The notes under the pieces are model-generated. The model searched no databases. It was not told where the DNA came from and saw nothing but the letters and a program-made list of their open reading frames with translations. A program made the translations under genes and the position numbers. 51,152 bases of DNA. Origin: Acidobacteria bacterium Ga0077553 (GTDB lineage: Bacteria; Acidobacteriota; Terriglobia; Bryobacterales; Bryobacteraceae). Position 1 is the stretch's first letter. Every line of letters starts with the position of its first letter. The stretch covers positions 1 to 51,152 of the forward strand of contig LNFE01000095.1 in assembly GCA_001464575.1 (NCBI GenBank). The letters run 5' to 3'. Positions 1-6,844 of the stretch are shown piece after piece.

Positions 1-750
1 CCAATAGAAGTAGCCGAGGGGGATGAGAGCGACGGCGAAGATCTGGGAGAGCCGGCGGTGTAGGGGGCCGGTGAACGCGTACAAGATGTGTCCGCCGTCA
101 AGTTGGCCGATGGGCAGGAGGTTGAGAGCGGTAGCGAACAGCCCAATCCAGGCGGCGCGGGCGACGGGGTGAAGATACACGTCGGCGGGCGCGACACCGG
201 GAAAGACGGCTTGCAGGGACAGCCAAAGCAAAGGAGGGTTGCCGAAGGTGAGGTCGCCTTGGTTGGCGATGCCTGGAATCACTTTGCTGAGGGCGAGGCC
301 GATGCCAAGCGCGGGGATCAGAAAGACGAAGCCGGCAATGGGGCCGGCGATGCCGACGTCAAACAGGTCCCGGCGCGAGAAGATGGGGGCGCGAATGCGG
401 ATAAAGGCGCCAAAGGTTCCAATCAGCGTCGGCGCGGGCAGGAAGTAGGGCAGGGAAGAGTCGATGCGGTGGTACAGACAGGCGAAATAGTGGCCGAACT
501 CGTGCGCGAGGAGGATGGAGAGGAGCGTGAGAGAAAATGGCAAGCCAGCGGCCAGATGGCTTGGCTGCTGCCATAGGATAAAGAGGAAGTTGAGATCCTC
601 ATCGAACTGAAAGGCCGGCAGGTTTTGGTCGAAGTTGGCGGCCAGACGCGCCCCCACGATCGTCGTGGTCAGCAGGGTGAGCAGCAGTAAGAGGGCATGG
701 AGCCAGAGCCGGGTCGGGTAGGCGGCGTGGCGCCCAAAGCCGGGAGACAT
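1..750 (-). CDS. Site-2 protease family (M50) membrane metalloprotease, C-terminus cut by window edge
   Basis: Translating the minus strand from the ATG at 750 gives 250 open codons running off the left edge. The protein is hydrophobic with several membrane segments. It carries the zinc-protease motif HEFGH at residues 83-87 and the second M50 motif, an NLLPIGQLDGGH stretch with the metal-ligand Asp near residue 218. A GxxGAFI segment and an AGPIAGF helix, both usual in M50 proteins, lie between. This family cleaves substrates within the membrane. The substrate cannot be told from sequence. The start lies 21 nt past the stop of the HU gene on the same strand, so the two are probably co-transcribed. 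Only the last membrane helices are missing. Confidence 0.85.
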   Translation of the reverse strand, partial: MSPGFGRHAAYPTRLWLHALLLLLTLLTTTIVGARLAANFDQNLPAFQFDEDLNFLFILWQQPSHLAAGLPFSLTLLSILLAHEFGHYFACLYHRIDSSLPYFLPAPTLIGTFGAFIRIRAPIFSRRDLFDVGIAGPIAGFVFLIPALGIGLALSKVIPGIANQGDLTFGNPPLLWLSLQAVFPGVAPADVYLHPVARAAWIGLFATALNLLPIGQLDGGHILYAFTGPLHRRLSQIFAVALIPLGYFYW

Positions 751-771
751 GGCGGTGTGGCCGGTTCCTCG

Positions 772-1041
772 TTACTGAAGCTGCTGCAGTTCTTTGCCGG
801 GCTTGAAGCGAACGGCTTTGCCGGGCGGGATGGCGACTTCGGCTCCGGTCCTTGGGTTGCGGCCGATGCCGGTTTTGCGCGGCCGGACGTTGAATATGCC
901 GAAGCCACGGAGCTCGATCCGTTCGCCGTCGGCGAGGGCCTTCTTCATGGTCTCGAAAACCGTCTCGACAGCCATTTCGGCCTTCGTTTTCGTGATGCCC
1001 GTCCGGTTAACTACCTCGTTAATAATGTCCAACTTGATCAT
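772..1041 (-). CDS. HU/IHF family DNA-binding protein
   Basis: This small nucleoid protein of about 89 residues begins MIKLDIINEV and contains the HU hallmarks: a helical N-terminus, an ELRGFGIF strand, and a beta-arm with the RNPRTG motif followed by IPPGKAVRFKPGKEL. It should bind and bend DNA as a dimer. The frame is open 13 codons further upstream, but the internal ATG at 1041 fits the family's usual N-terminus and has a GGGGGA ribosome-binding site 8 nt before it. A good sigma-70 promoter lies upstream, overlapping the divergent flavin reductase start. I cannot separate HU from IHF subunits on sequence alone; the unpaired gene favours HU. Confidence 0.93.
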   Translation of the reverse strand: MIKLDIINEVVNRTGITKTKAEMAVETVFETMKKALADGERIELRGFGIFNVRPRKTGIGRNPRTGAEVAIPPGKAVRFKPGKELQQLQ

Positions 1042-1078
1042 GAGAATGGTCCCCCGGGCGCCTTCTGACTGAAACTCC

Positions 1079-1108
1079 ATGATAAGATTAGGTTTAGGGT
1101 CATGTCAA
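1079..1108 (-). promoter_or_regulatory. Predicted sigma-70 promoter of the HU gene
   Basis: On the minus strand a perfect -35 TTGACA (1108-1103) and a -10 TATCAT (1084-1079, five of six matches) are separated by 18 nt. Transcription would start about 30 nt before the HU start at 1041. The -35 box lies inside the first three codons of the divergent flavin reductase gene. Confidence 0.65.
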
Positions 1109-1587
1109 GCGTTGTTGATTCCCTCTCTTTCCGCCGGGCGTGTTCCCGGTTCGCCACTGGCATTACGATTGCGACGGTGATGGCGGCGGACGGAACTCCG
1201 CAAGGATTCACCGCGAATTCCTTTACCAGCGTTTCGGCGGAGCCGCCGATGGTCCTGATCTGCATCGATCGGCGGGCGAACATACTGCCCCATTTCTCGG
1301 CGGCGCGGCATTTTGCGATCAACGTACTGAGTCTCGAGCAGAAGGAGCTGTCGATGCGCTTTGCGGCGCGGGGGCAGGACCGGTTCAACGGGGTGGCTTG
1401 GCGGCAGGGGATTGGCCAGGTTCCGCTGCTCGACGGGGCTTTAGCGCAGTTTGAATGCGAGCGGCGCGAAGTGTGGGAGGCCGGGGATCATCTGGTGTTC
1501 CTGGGCGAGGTGGTGGCGGCCCGTCACGACGATGGGGCGCCGTTGCTGTATTATGCGAGTGGGTACCGTGAGTTGAACGCAGAGTAG
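1102..1587 (+). CDS. Flavin reductase-like domain protein (FMN-binding split barrel)
   Basis: The 161-residue protein matches the flavin reductase-like family (HpaC/RutF type): a 'FRRACSRFATGITIAT' start, then the characteristic 'GFTANSFTSVSAEPPMVLICI' segment that contacts flavin, then 'HFAINVLS'. Such proteins reduce FMN or FAD with NAD(P)H and often supply two-component monooxygenases. No partner monooxygenase is nearby, so the pathway is unknown. It is divergent from the HU gene, with only 60 nt between starts. The ATG at 1102 is the natural start for the family length. A weak AGG lies about 9 nt upstream. Confidence 0.88.
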   Translation: MSSVVDSLSFRRACSRFATGITIATVMAADGTPQGFTANSFTSVSAEPPMVLICIDRRANILPHFSAARHFAINVLSLEQKELSMRFAARGQDRFNGVAWRQGIGQVPLLDGALAQFECERREVWEAGDHLVFLGEVVAARHDDGAPLLYYASGYRELNAE

Positions 1588-1605
1588 TGTTTACGATCAC
1601 GAGCC

Positions 1606-1634
1606 TTGACCTGTTCCGATGATGTCCTTAGAAT
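1606..1634 (+). promoter_or_regulatory. Predicted sigma-70 promoter for the GWxTD gene
   Basis: TTGACC (1606-1611) and TAGAAT (1629-1634) are separated by exactly 17 nt, each matching the sigma-70 consensus at five of six positions. The expected start of transcription is near 1641, only about 6 nt before the ATG at 1647, so the mRNA would be almost leaderless. Confidence 0.6.
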
Positions 1635-1646
1635 CTAGGTAGCTGT

Positions 1647-3320
1647 ATGAAACTCCATCGAAATCTCTTAATCGCTGCTGCGGCCTGTGGGGCCCTGCTC
1701 ATCCCGCCGGCGGCGCATACGGCCGACAAGAAAGGGAAGCAGCCCGAAGGCGCCCGGGAGACGGTGGCCAAGCCGCTGTCGGAAAAAGAGAAACGGAAGC
1801 GCGAGGAGAAGCTACGGAAAGAGTTGGAAGGGCCGTACCGGAAGTGGTTGTCCGAGGACGTGCTCTACATCATTACGGATGAAGAGCGGACCGCCTTCAA
1901 GCGCCTGGCGACGGATGAAGAGCGGGAGCAGTTTATTGAACAGTTCTGGCTGCGGCGCGATCCGTCTCCCGATTCGCAGGAAAACGAGTTTAAAGAGGAA
2001 CACTACCGCCGGATTGCGTACACTAACGAGCGCTATGCCTCGGGGATTCCCGGGTGGAAGACGGATCGAGGCCGGATCTATATCACCTTTGGCCCTCCCG
2101 ACGAAATCGAGTCGCATCCCTCTGGTGGTACCTATGAGCGCCCCTTCGAAGAGGGCGGCGGCACCACTTCGACCTTCCCGTTTGAGAAGTGGCGATACCG
2201 GTGGATTCAGGATATTGGCTCGGACATCATGATCGAGTTTGTCGATCCGACGATGACCGGGGAATACCGCATGACGATGGACCCGTCCGAAAAGGACGCC
2301 CTGTTGTATGTTCCCAATGCCGGCCTGACGCTGATGGAGCAGATGGGAATGTCGTCGAAGGCTGACCGGTTCAGCCGTACGGACGGTACCCGCCTCGGCA
2401 CCGGCACGCAGCCGCTGCCACAGCGGATGAACCAATTCGAGCGGTTACGGCAGTTCTCTCAGTTGCAGAAAGCGCCGGCGGTGAAGTTTAAGGACCTCGA
2501 AGCCGCCGTGAACTCGACGGTGAAGTTCAACCTGTTGCCGATGCGGGTTCGTGCCGACTTTATGCGGATGACCGCGAGCACCGTGCAGACCAACGTCACC
2601 ATTCTGCTCGAGAAGAAGGACCTGCAGTTCCAGGATAAGGATGGAATCGCAAAGTCTGCGGTGAACATTTACGCCCGCATCACCTCCATGTCCCGGCGCG
2701 TCGTCAACGTGTTTGAAGATGTGGTGACGATGGAAGTGCCCTCCGATATGTTGGAAGCCGCTTCGAAAGGCGCGTCGGTTTACCAGAAGTCGATTCCGCT
2801 GCCTCCGGGAACCTACCGGATCAACATTGTCGCCAAGGACGTTTATGGCGGCAACATGAACAATTACGAAATGGCGTTGAACGTACCGCGGCTCGAAGAC
2901 GACGTCTTCGGCATGTCCAGCGTGGTGCTCGCAGATCTCATCGAGAAGGTTCCGACGCGGTCCATCGGTAATGGTCAATTTGTCATCGGCACGACCAAGG
3001 TGCGTCCTCGGGTGACCGAGTCCTTCGGCCGCAACGAGAAGATGGGCATCTATGTGAAGTTCTACAACTTCGAGCCTGACGAAAAGACGCGAAAGCCGAA
3101 TGCGCAGGTGCAGTACGAGGTCGTAAAGGCCGGAACGGATGCCAAGATCTTCGAGTTTACCGAGGACCTGACCAACTCGAACAGCGCGACCGAAGTCACC
3201 ATTGAAAAAGTTCTGCCGCTCACGTCGTTTGAGCCCGGCAAGTATGAATTGCGTATGAAGGTTACGGACAAAGTCCGCAACCAAACCCTTCCCTCCGTCA
3301 CGAAGTTTTCGGTAACCTAG
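1647..3320 (+). CDS. GWxTD domain-containing exported protein
   Basis: The 557-residue protein has an N-terminal signal peptide (about residues 1-25), a charged Lys/Glu-rich stretch to about residue 60, then the GWxTD domain. The defining motif GWKTD is at residues 136-140, followed by RGRIYITFGPPDEI. The C-terminal half is beta-rich and resembles extracellular domains of unknown role. GWxTD proteins are common in Acidobacteriota and their function is not established. The signal peptide fixes the start. A strong promoter lies immediately upstream and no clear Shine-Dalgarno is present. The next gene starts within 20 nt on the same strand, so they likely form an operon. Confidence 0.9.
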   Translation: MKLHRNLLIAAAACGALLIPPAAHTADKKGKQPEGARETVAKPLSEKEKRKREEKLRKELEGPYRKWLSEDVLYIITDEERTAFKRLATDEEREQFIEQFWLRRDPSPDSQENEFKEEHYRRIAYTNERYASGIPGWKTDRGRIYITFGPPDEIESHPSGGTYERPFEEGGGTTSTFPFEKWRYRWIQDIGSDIMIEFVDPTMTGEYRMTMDPSEKDALLYVPNAGLTLMEQMGMSSKADRFSRTDGTRLGTGTQPLPQRMNQFERLRQFSQLQKAPAVKFKDLEAAVNSTVKFNLLPMRVRADFMRMTASTVQTNVTILLEKKDLQFQDKDGIAKSAVNIYARITSMSRRVVNVFEDVVTMEVPSDMLEAASKGASVYQKSIPLPPGTYRINIVAKDVYGGNMNNYEMALNVPRLEDDVFGMSSVVLADLIEKVPTRSIGNGQFVIGTTKVRPRVTESFGRNEKMGIYVKFYNFEPDEKTRKPNAQVQYEVVKAGTDAKIFEFTEDLTNSNSATEVTIEKVLPLTSFEPGKYELRMKVTDKVRNQTLPSVTKFSVT

Positions 3321-3337
3321 TAGCCTGTTTGGAGTTC

Positions 3338-4198
3338 ATGAGTCTGAGCTGTAGGCAGCTCGCCGCGTTAGCACTCCTTATGGGAGTGGGGGTACCCGTC
3401 TGCCCGGCGGCCAGCGAGCCAGCCGGGCGGCTGTACGGAACGATTGTGGGCGTGGTCTCCGACGCCTCCGGTAGCGGACAGCTGGGAGCGACGGTATACC
3501 TCTTCAATCGGTTCGAAAAACTGGTGAAGAAGGTTTCCACGAACGAAAAGGGAGCCTTCGGATTCGACTTTTTGCCACCGGATTCCTATAGCGTCCGGGT
3601 CAGCCTGCCCGCGTTTCTGCCGGCGGTGCGGCAGAACATCATGATCCAGCCCGGCATGCGGAGTTTTCTGGCGATCAACCTGGCGAGTTTGGTCAGTTCT
3701 GTTGAACTTGTCTACTCCACGCAAACGCCGGCAAACCTAATGACCGACGAGTGGAAGTGGGTTTTGCGTAGTTCTATGTCGACGCGACCCGTTCTCCGGT
3801 TTCTGCCCGAGCAGGATCGGCAGACGACTACCGTTTTCGGCGACACGCGTGGACTCGTCCGGGTGCAGGCGGGCGACAGCGCCGACGGGGTGTTTGGCGG
3901 ACAGCCCGACCTGGGCACTGCGTTTGCCGTGGCCACCTCCGTGCTGAATACGCATGAGTTGCAGGTGACCGGCAATCTTGGTTATGCGTCCCGCGGAGGT
4001 GCACAGGCGGCTTCCCTGCCTGAACGGCGGTTCTTCGCCGGAGATTCTGTTAACCGTGCGGCAACTGTTTGTCGCTGGGCAGGGTGCGCAGGCGCCCCCG
4101 GTGCGGACCTTGTCGACGGCGGCGCTCGATCGGATCTCGTTCGGGGACCGGTTGGACCTGCTCTATGGCGCCCAGCTCGAGTCCGTCACGTTTTATGA
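3338..4198 (+). CDS. N-terminal part of a frame-disrupted carboxypeptidase-regulatory/TonB-receptor-like protein
   Basis: A signal peptide ending near 'CPAASEPAG' precedes a carboxypeptidase-regulatory-like beta-sandwich (about residues 28-110, with 'GTIVGVVSDASG' and 'FGFDFLPPDSYSVRVSLPAF'), a fold that often precedes beta-barrels in outer-membrane proteins. The similarity to a receptor barrel continues through 'HELQVTGNLGYASRGG' and then stops at about 4020. The remaining residues to 4198 look like out-of-frame translation, while the continuation is found in another frame from about 4030. ATG at 3338 is used (GGAG 3 nt upstream); TTG at 3329 is an alternative. Probably one outer-membrane protein broken by an indel. 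Confidence 0.7.
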   Translation: MSLSCRQLAALALLMGVGVPVCPAASEPAGRLYGTIVGVVSDASGSGQLGATVYLFNRFEKLVKKVSTNEKGAFGFDFLPPDSYSVRVSLPAFLPAVRQNIMIQPGMRSFLAINLASLVSSVELVYSTQTPANLMTDEWKWVLRSSMSTRPVLRFLPEQDRQTTTVFGDTRGLVRVQAGDSADGVFGGQPDLGTAFAVATSVLNTHELQVTGNLGYASRGGAQAASLPERRFFAGDSVNRAATVCRWAGCAGAPGADLVDGGARSDLVRGPVGPALWRPARVRHVL

Positions 4199-5309
4199 CC
4201 GCCTGACGATCATGAGCCCGTTTGCGCGGTTGACCTACAAAATCAGCAAAAACGATGAAGTGCAGGCCGCGTTTTCAAGCGGTGCGCCCCCGGAAGAGAT
4301 CTTCCGCTCCCAGGGCGGGGCGAATGAGGCGCAACTCGGTCAGGATGTCGGCACGGTGAGCGCGTTTCCTCGCGTCTCGCTGCGCGATGGGCGGGTGCAC
4401 GTTCAACGCACGGGCAACTTCGAGTTGGCGTACCGGCGGAAGCTGGGACGCGACACCGAGGTGACGGCGGCCGTGTTCGAAGAGCGGGTGGCGAATGGGA
4501 CGATGCTGGCGCTGGGGGCCACCGAACTGTTGGACAGGGCGGAGGTGTTGCCGGATCCGTTTTCGAGCGGCGCAGTGTTGAACGTTGGCAGCTACCAACG
4601 CCGCGGCGCGATGCTTTCGGCCACCCATCAATGGACCAGCAACTGGAGTACTTCCTTGGCCGTGGGCAACGCCGGGACCTTGGATGCCAATTCGGCCGCG
4701 ATGTTGGTCGCCTCCGCCGGGGACGTGCGGCGGGTTCTTCGGCAGGTGCAGCGGAATTGGATTGCTGTACGGGCAACCGGGGTGGCTCCTACCACTGCGA
4801 CGCGATTCGTGGTGAGCTATCTGCACACAGACGGGGACACATCGCTGCCGATGCATAGGCACTTGACCCAGGGATTTTCACCGGAGCTGGGACTCAACAT
4901 TCAGGTCCGGCAGCCTCTTCCCGGACTGGGTTTGTGGTCTGGACGGTTGGAAGCGATCGTGGAGTTGCGGAACGCACTCTCGAATGGATATCAGCGACTC
5001 GATGGAGCCCAGGATCGGGGCGTTTTGTTGATGCCCTCGCCGGGAGCGGACTCACTAGGCCGTCGATTTCTTTTCGGAGAACAGCGAGCCCTTCCCAGGC
5101 AGGATCGACAGAATGCCGCTCAAAGCGCTCTGCTTCTGTTTGGTTTTGCCCGCCTCTTGCGCAGGGTCCCGTTCCATCAGGGCGTAGGCGAGTTTCTTGA
5201 ACTCACGGCCCAAGTCGGAGTTGGAATCGACGGGCTTGCCGGCGGTCAGGGCGCGGCTCACCCCTTGATAGTCGTTCGGCAAGGCGACCTTGACGGGGAG
5301 TCCCAGTAG
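3978..5309 (+). CDS. C-terminal part of the same frame-disrupted outer-membrane protein
   Basis: From about 4030 this frame reads 'GGSSPEILLTVRQLF' and continues with alternating amphipathic strands typical of an outer-membrane barrel ('RLDLLYGAQLESVTFYDRL', 'GNFELAYRRKLGRDTEVTAAVFEERV'). The first ~17 codons, up to about 4028, are probably not coding. The natural end should be near 5050, after 'RGVLLMPSP'. Instead the frame stays open to 5309, antisense to the 3' end of the CpaE-like gene. Both a frame change and a lost stop suggest a pseudogene or assembly errors. It belongs functionally with the part beginning at 3338. Confidence 0.6.
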   Translation: MVMRPAEVHRRLPCLNGGSSPEILLTVRQLFVAGQGAQAPPVRTLSTAALDRISFGDRLDLLYGAQLESVTFYDRLTIMSPFARLTYKISKNDEVQAAFSSGAPPEEIFRSQGGANEAQLGQDVGTVSAFPRVSLRDGRVHVQRTGNFELAYRRKLGRDTEVTAAVFEERVANGTMLALGATELLDRAEVLPDPFSSGAVLNVGSYQRRGAMLSATHQWTSNWSTSLAVGNAGTLDANSAAMLVASAGDVRRVLRQVQRNWIAVRATGVAPTTATRFVVSYLHTDGDTSLPMHRHLTQGFSPELGLNIQVRQPLPGLGLWSGRLEAIVELRNALSNGYQRLDGAQDRGVLLMPSPGADSLGRRFLFGEQRALPRQDRQNAAQSALLLFGFARLLRRVPFHQGVGEFLELTAQVGVGIDGLAGGQGAAHPLIVVRQGDLDGESQ

Positions 5310-6275
5310 GTCCTCAATCTGCTTGGTATCGATGGCGGATCGCTTATGGCTCCGGTTCAGGACCAGCTCAATCCGGTCGCCGAGGTCGAGCGTCTTGAGG
5401 TAGTTGTAACGCTCGCGCGCCAGATGGAGCGACGAGATTTCCGCCGTTGTGACCAGAAAGATTCGCCGTGACTCTTCCATGATCTCAATGGAGTACTTTT
5501 CCATATTGCCGGATAGATCGATGGCGATCAGCCGGTAGTAGCGGCGCATGAATTCCACCAGATGGCGCATCTGCGAGGGCTCAATCCGGTGACCGGGATT
5601 CAGGCGGCCGGAGTGCAGGACATCGAGTTCCCCGATCGAGGTCACGAGTTGCGGCCAGAGATTCTCGTCCATCTTGAAAGAGTTCTCCGCTGCGTCCGTG
5701 ATACAGAACTCGTTGTCGAGCTTCATCATGAAGCGCTGCATGCCAGAGTTCAGGTCGAGGTCAACCAGGACGGTCTTACAGCTGCCGAGCTTCGATGCGG
5801 AGGCCGAGACGTTCATCGCAATGGTCGAAGCACCCACCCCGGGCTTAGCGGGCAGGAAGGAATAGATGTAGTCGGACTCGAAAGAGGCAATCGGGTTCCG
5901 CTGTAGATTTTCGCTGATTCGTCCGATGGCGCCAATCAGTTCGTCGGCCTTGAAGGGGGAGCCCAAAAACTCCCGGATGCCGACCCGCATCAACTCGAGC
6001 AGCGCTTGCGGGTTGGTCGTGTGGTTGATTGTAATAACCTGTACGCCCGGAGAAGCGGCCTCAGTGGCTTGCGCGGTAGCAATGGCATCGTCGACCGAGG
6101 CCAAACTGAGGAATACGACCTGCGGTGCATGAGCGCGAAGGGTCCGTTGCAGGTCAACCGCGTTGGGATACCGGTCGAGCGTTCGCGTCACGGCGACCAA
6201 GCCAACCTGGGCGACAAGGTCGTCAAGCTGATCGGCGAGTTCCCGATCGGGACTAATAATGATTCCGCGTAGCAT
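5055..6275 (-). CDS. CpaE/TadZ-like pilus-assembly ATPase (MinD/ParA superfamily)
   Basis: The 406-residue protein has an N-terminal receiver-like domain (about 1-120, starting MLRGIIISPDRELA) and a MinD-type ATPase domain. The deviant Walker A at 143-151 reads AKPGVGAST: it keeps the early signature Lys but has Ala-Ser where MinD has Lys-Thr, as is common in CpaE/TadZ. It is followed by the 'VLVDLDLNSG' Walker A' strand. CpaE/TadZ proteins position Tad (Flp) pilus machinery at the membrane. No other tad/cpa genes are visible here, so the rest must lie elsewhere or the protein has another localisation role. It converges on the broken gene ending around 5050-5309. Confidence 0.85.
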   Translation of the reverse strand: MLRGIIISPDRELADQLDDLVAQVGLVAVTRTLDRYPNAVDLQRTLRAHAPQVVFLSLASVDDAIATAQATEAASPGVQVITINHTTNPQALLELMRVGIREFLGSPFKADELIGAIGRISENLQRNPIASFESDYIYSFLPAKPGVGASTIAMNVSASASKLGSCKTVLVDLDLNSGMQRFMMKLDNEFCITDAAENSFKMDENLWPQLVTSIGELDVLHSGRLNPGHRIEPSQMRHLVEFMRRYYRLIAIDLSGNMEKYSIEIMEESRRIFLVTTAEISSLHLARERYNYLKTLDLGDRIELVLNRSHKRSAIDTKQIEDLLGLPVKVALPNDYQGVSRALTAGKPVDSNSDLGREFKKLAYALMERDPAQEAGKTKQKQSALSGILSILPGKGSLFSEKKSTA

Positions 6276-6394
6276 CAGGATAGCCCCCTTAGGCGAGTCG
6301 CCGTGCTAGTTGGATTTGGAACAGACTCCGGGCCCATATGGTGGTTATCGGCAGCCCTAGGGGAGAGCTTTAGAGACCGGAGCGCATTTTCACG

Positions 6395-6438
6395 GAACGT
6401 TCGGGAAAATACCTGACTTTCGGGTAAGCTGAAAGTCA
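6395..6438 (+). promoter_or_regulatory. Palindromes in the divergent region, including an inverted repeat reaching the start codon
   Basis: The 162-nt gap between the CpaE-like gene and the small CPCC gene contains an 8-nt palindrome GAACGTTC (6395-6402) and a perfect 8-bp inverted repeat, TGACTTTC (6414-6421) and GAAAGTCA (6431-6438), with a 9-nt loop. The last base of the second arm is the A of the ATG at 6438. It could be an operator or an mRNA hairpin limiting ribosome access. Confidence 0.4.
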
Positions 6439-6734
6439 TGCGGTCCCCGTTTGACGTCACCTGCCCTTGCTGCCAAGGGGTCTTGACCATCGATCCGGAG
6501 CAGAAGACGGTCTTGCGGCATAGGGCGCCCGTTCCCAAAGCGGCCACGTTTGACTTGGCCGCCGAAGTCGCGAAACTAAAGCAAAGTGATTCGCAGCGGG
6601 AGAAGCAGTTCTCCCAGGCGCTCGATGGGCACCGGCGGCAGCAGGAGACCCTATCGAAACGATTCGATGAACTCTTCGAGAAGGCCAAGGATAGCGAGAA
6701 CTCCCCGCCACCGCTCCGCGACATCGATCTATAA
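6438..6734 (+). CDS. Small conserved-looking protein with CPCC motif and coiled coil
   Basis: The 98-residue protein begins MRSPFDVTCPCCQG. The CPCC near residues 9-12 resembles half of a zinc ribbon, and the short 'VLTIDPEQKTVLRH' strands fit a treble-clef or rubredoxin-like knuckle. The rest is highly charged and likely helical or coiled coil (about residues 40-90). There is no signal peptide or membrane segment, so it is probably cytoplasmic. A second Cys pair is absent, so any metal site would need a dimer or other ligands. I do not recognise a named family. It sits alone between divergent regulatory DNA and the following operon. Confidence 0.7.
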   Translation: MRSPFDVTCPCCQGVLTIDPEQKTVLRHRAPVPKAATFDLAAEVAKLKQSDSQREKQFSQALDGHRRQQETLSKRFDELFEKAKDSENSPPPLRDIDL

Positions 6735-6830
6735 CGCTCTTTCGACTCTCATCCCGCGGAAGGATGAAAATTCCGAAAGGACCCCGTGGCAAAACCTTTT
6801 CGTAAGGGATAGTATATTGGATATCGCTGC

Positions 6831-6844
6831 AGGAGGCGTTTTTG
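6831..6844 (+). promoter_or_regulatory. Consensus ribosome-binding site fixing a TTG start
   Basis: AGGAGG at 6831-6836 lies 5 nt before TTG at 6842-6844. This supports TTG as the start of the DUF1592 protein and keeps its whole signal peptide. Confidence 0.75.

Noticed and set aside
6790..6815. TGGCA...TTTC as a sigma-54 promoter before the DUF1592 operon
   Set aside because: The downstream element lacks the required GC at the correct distance.
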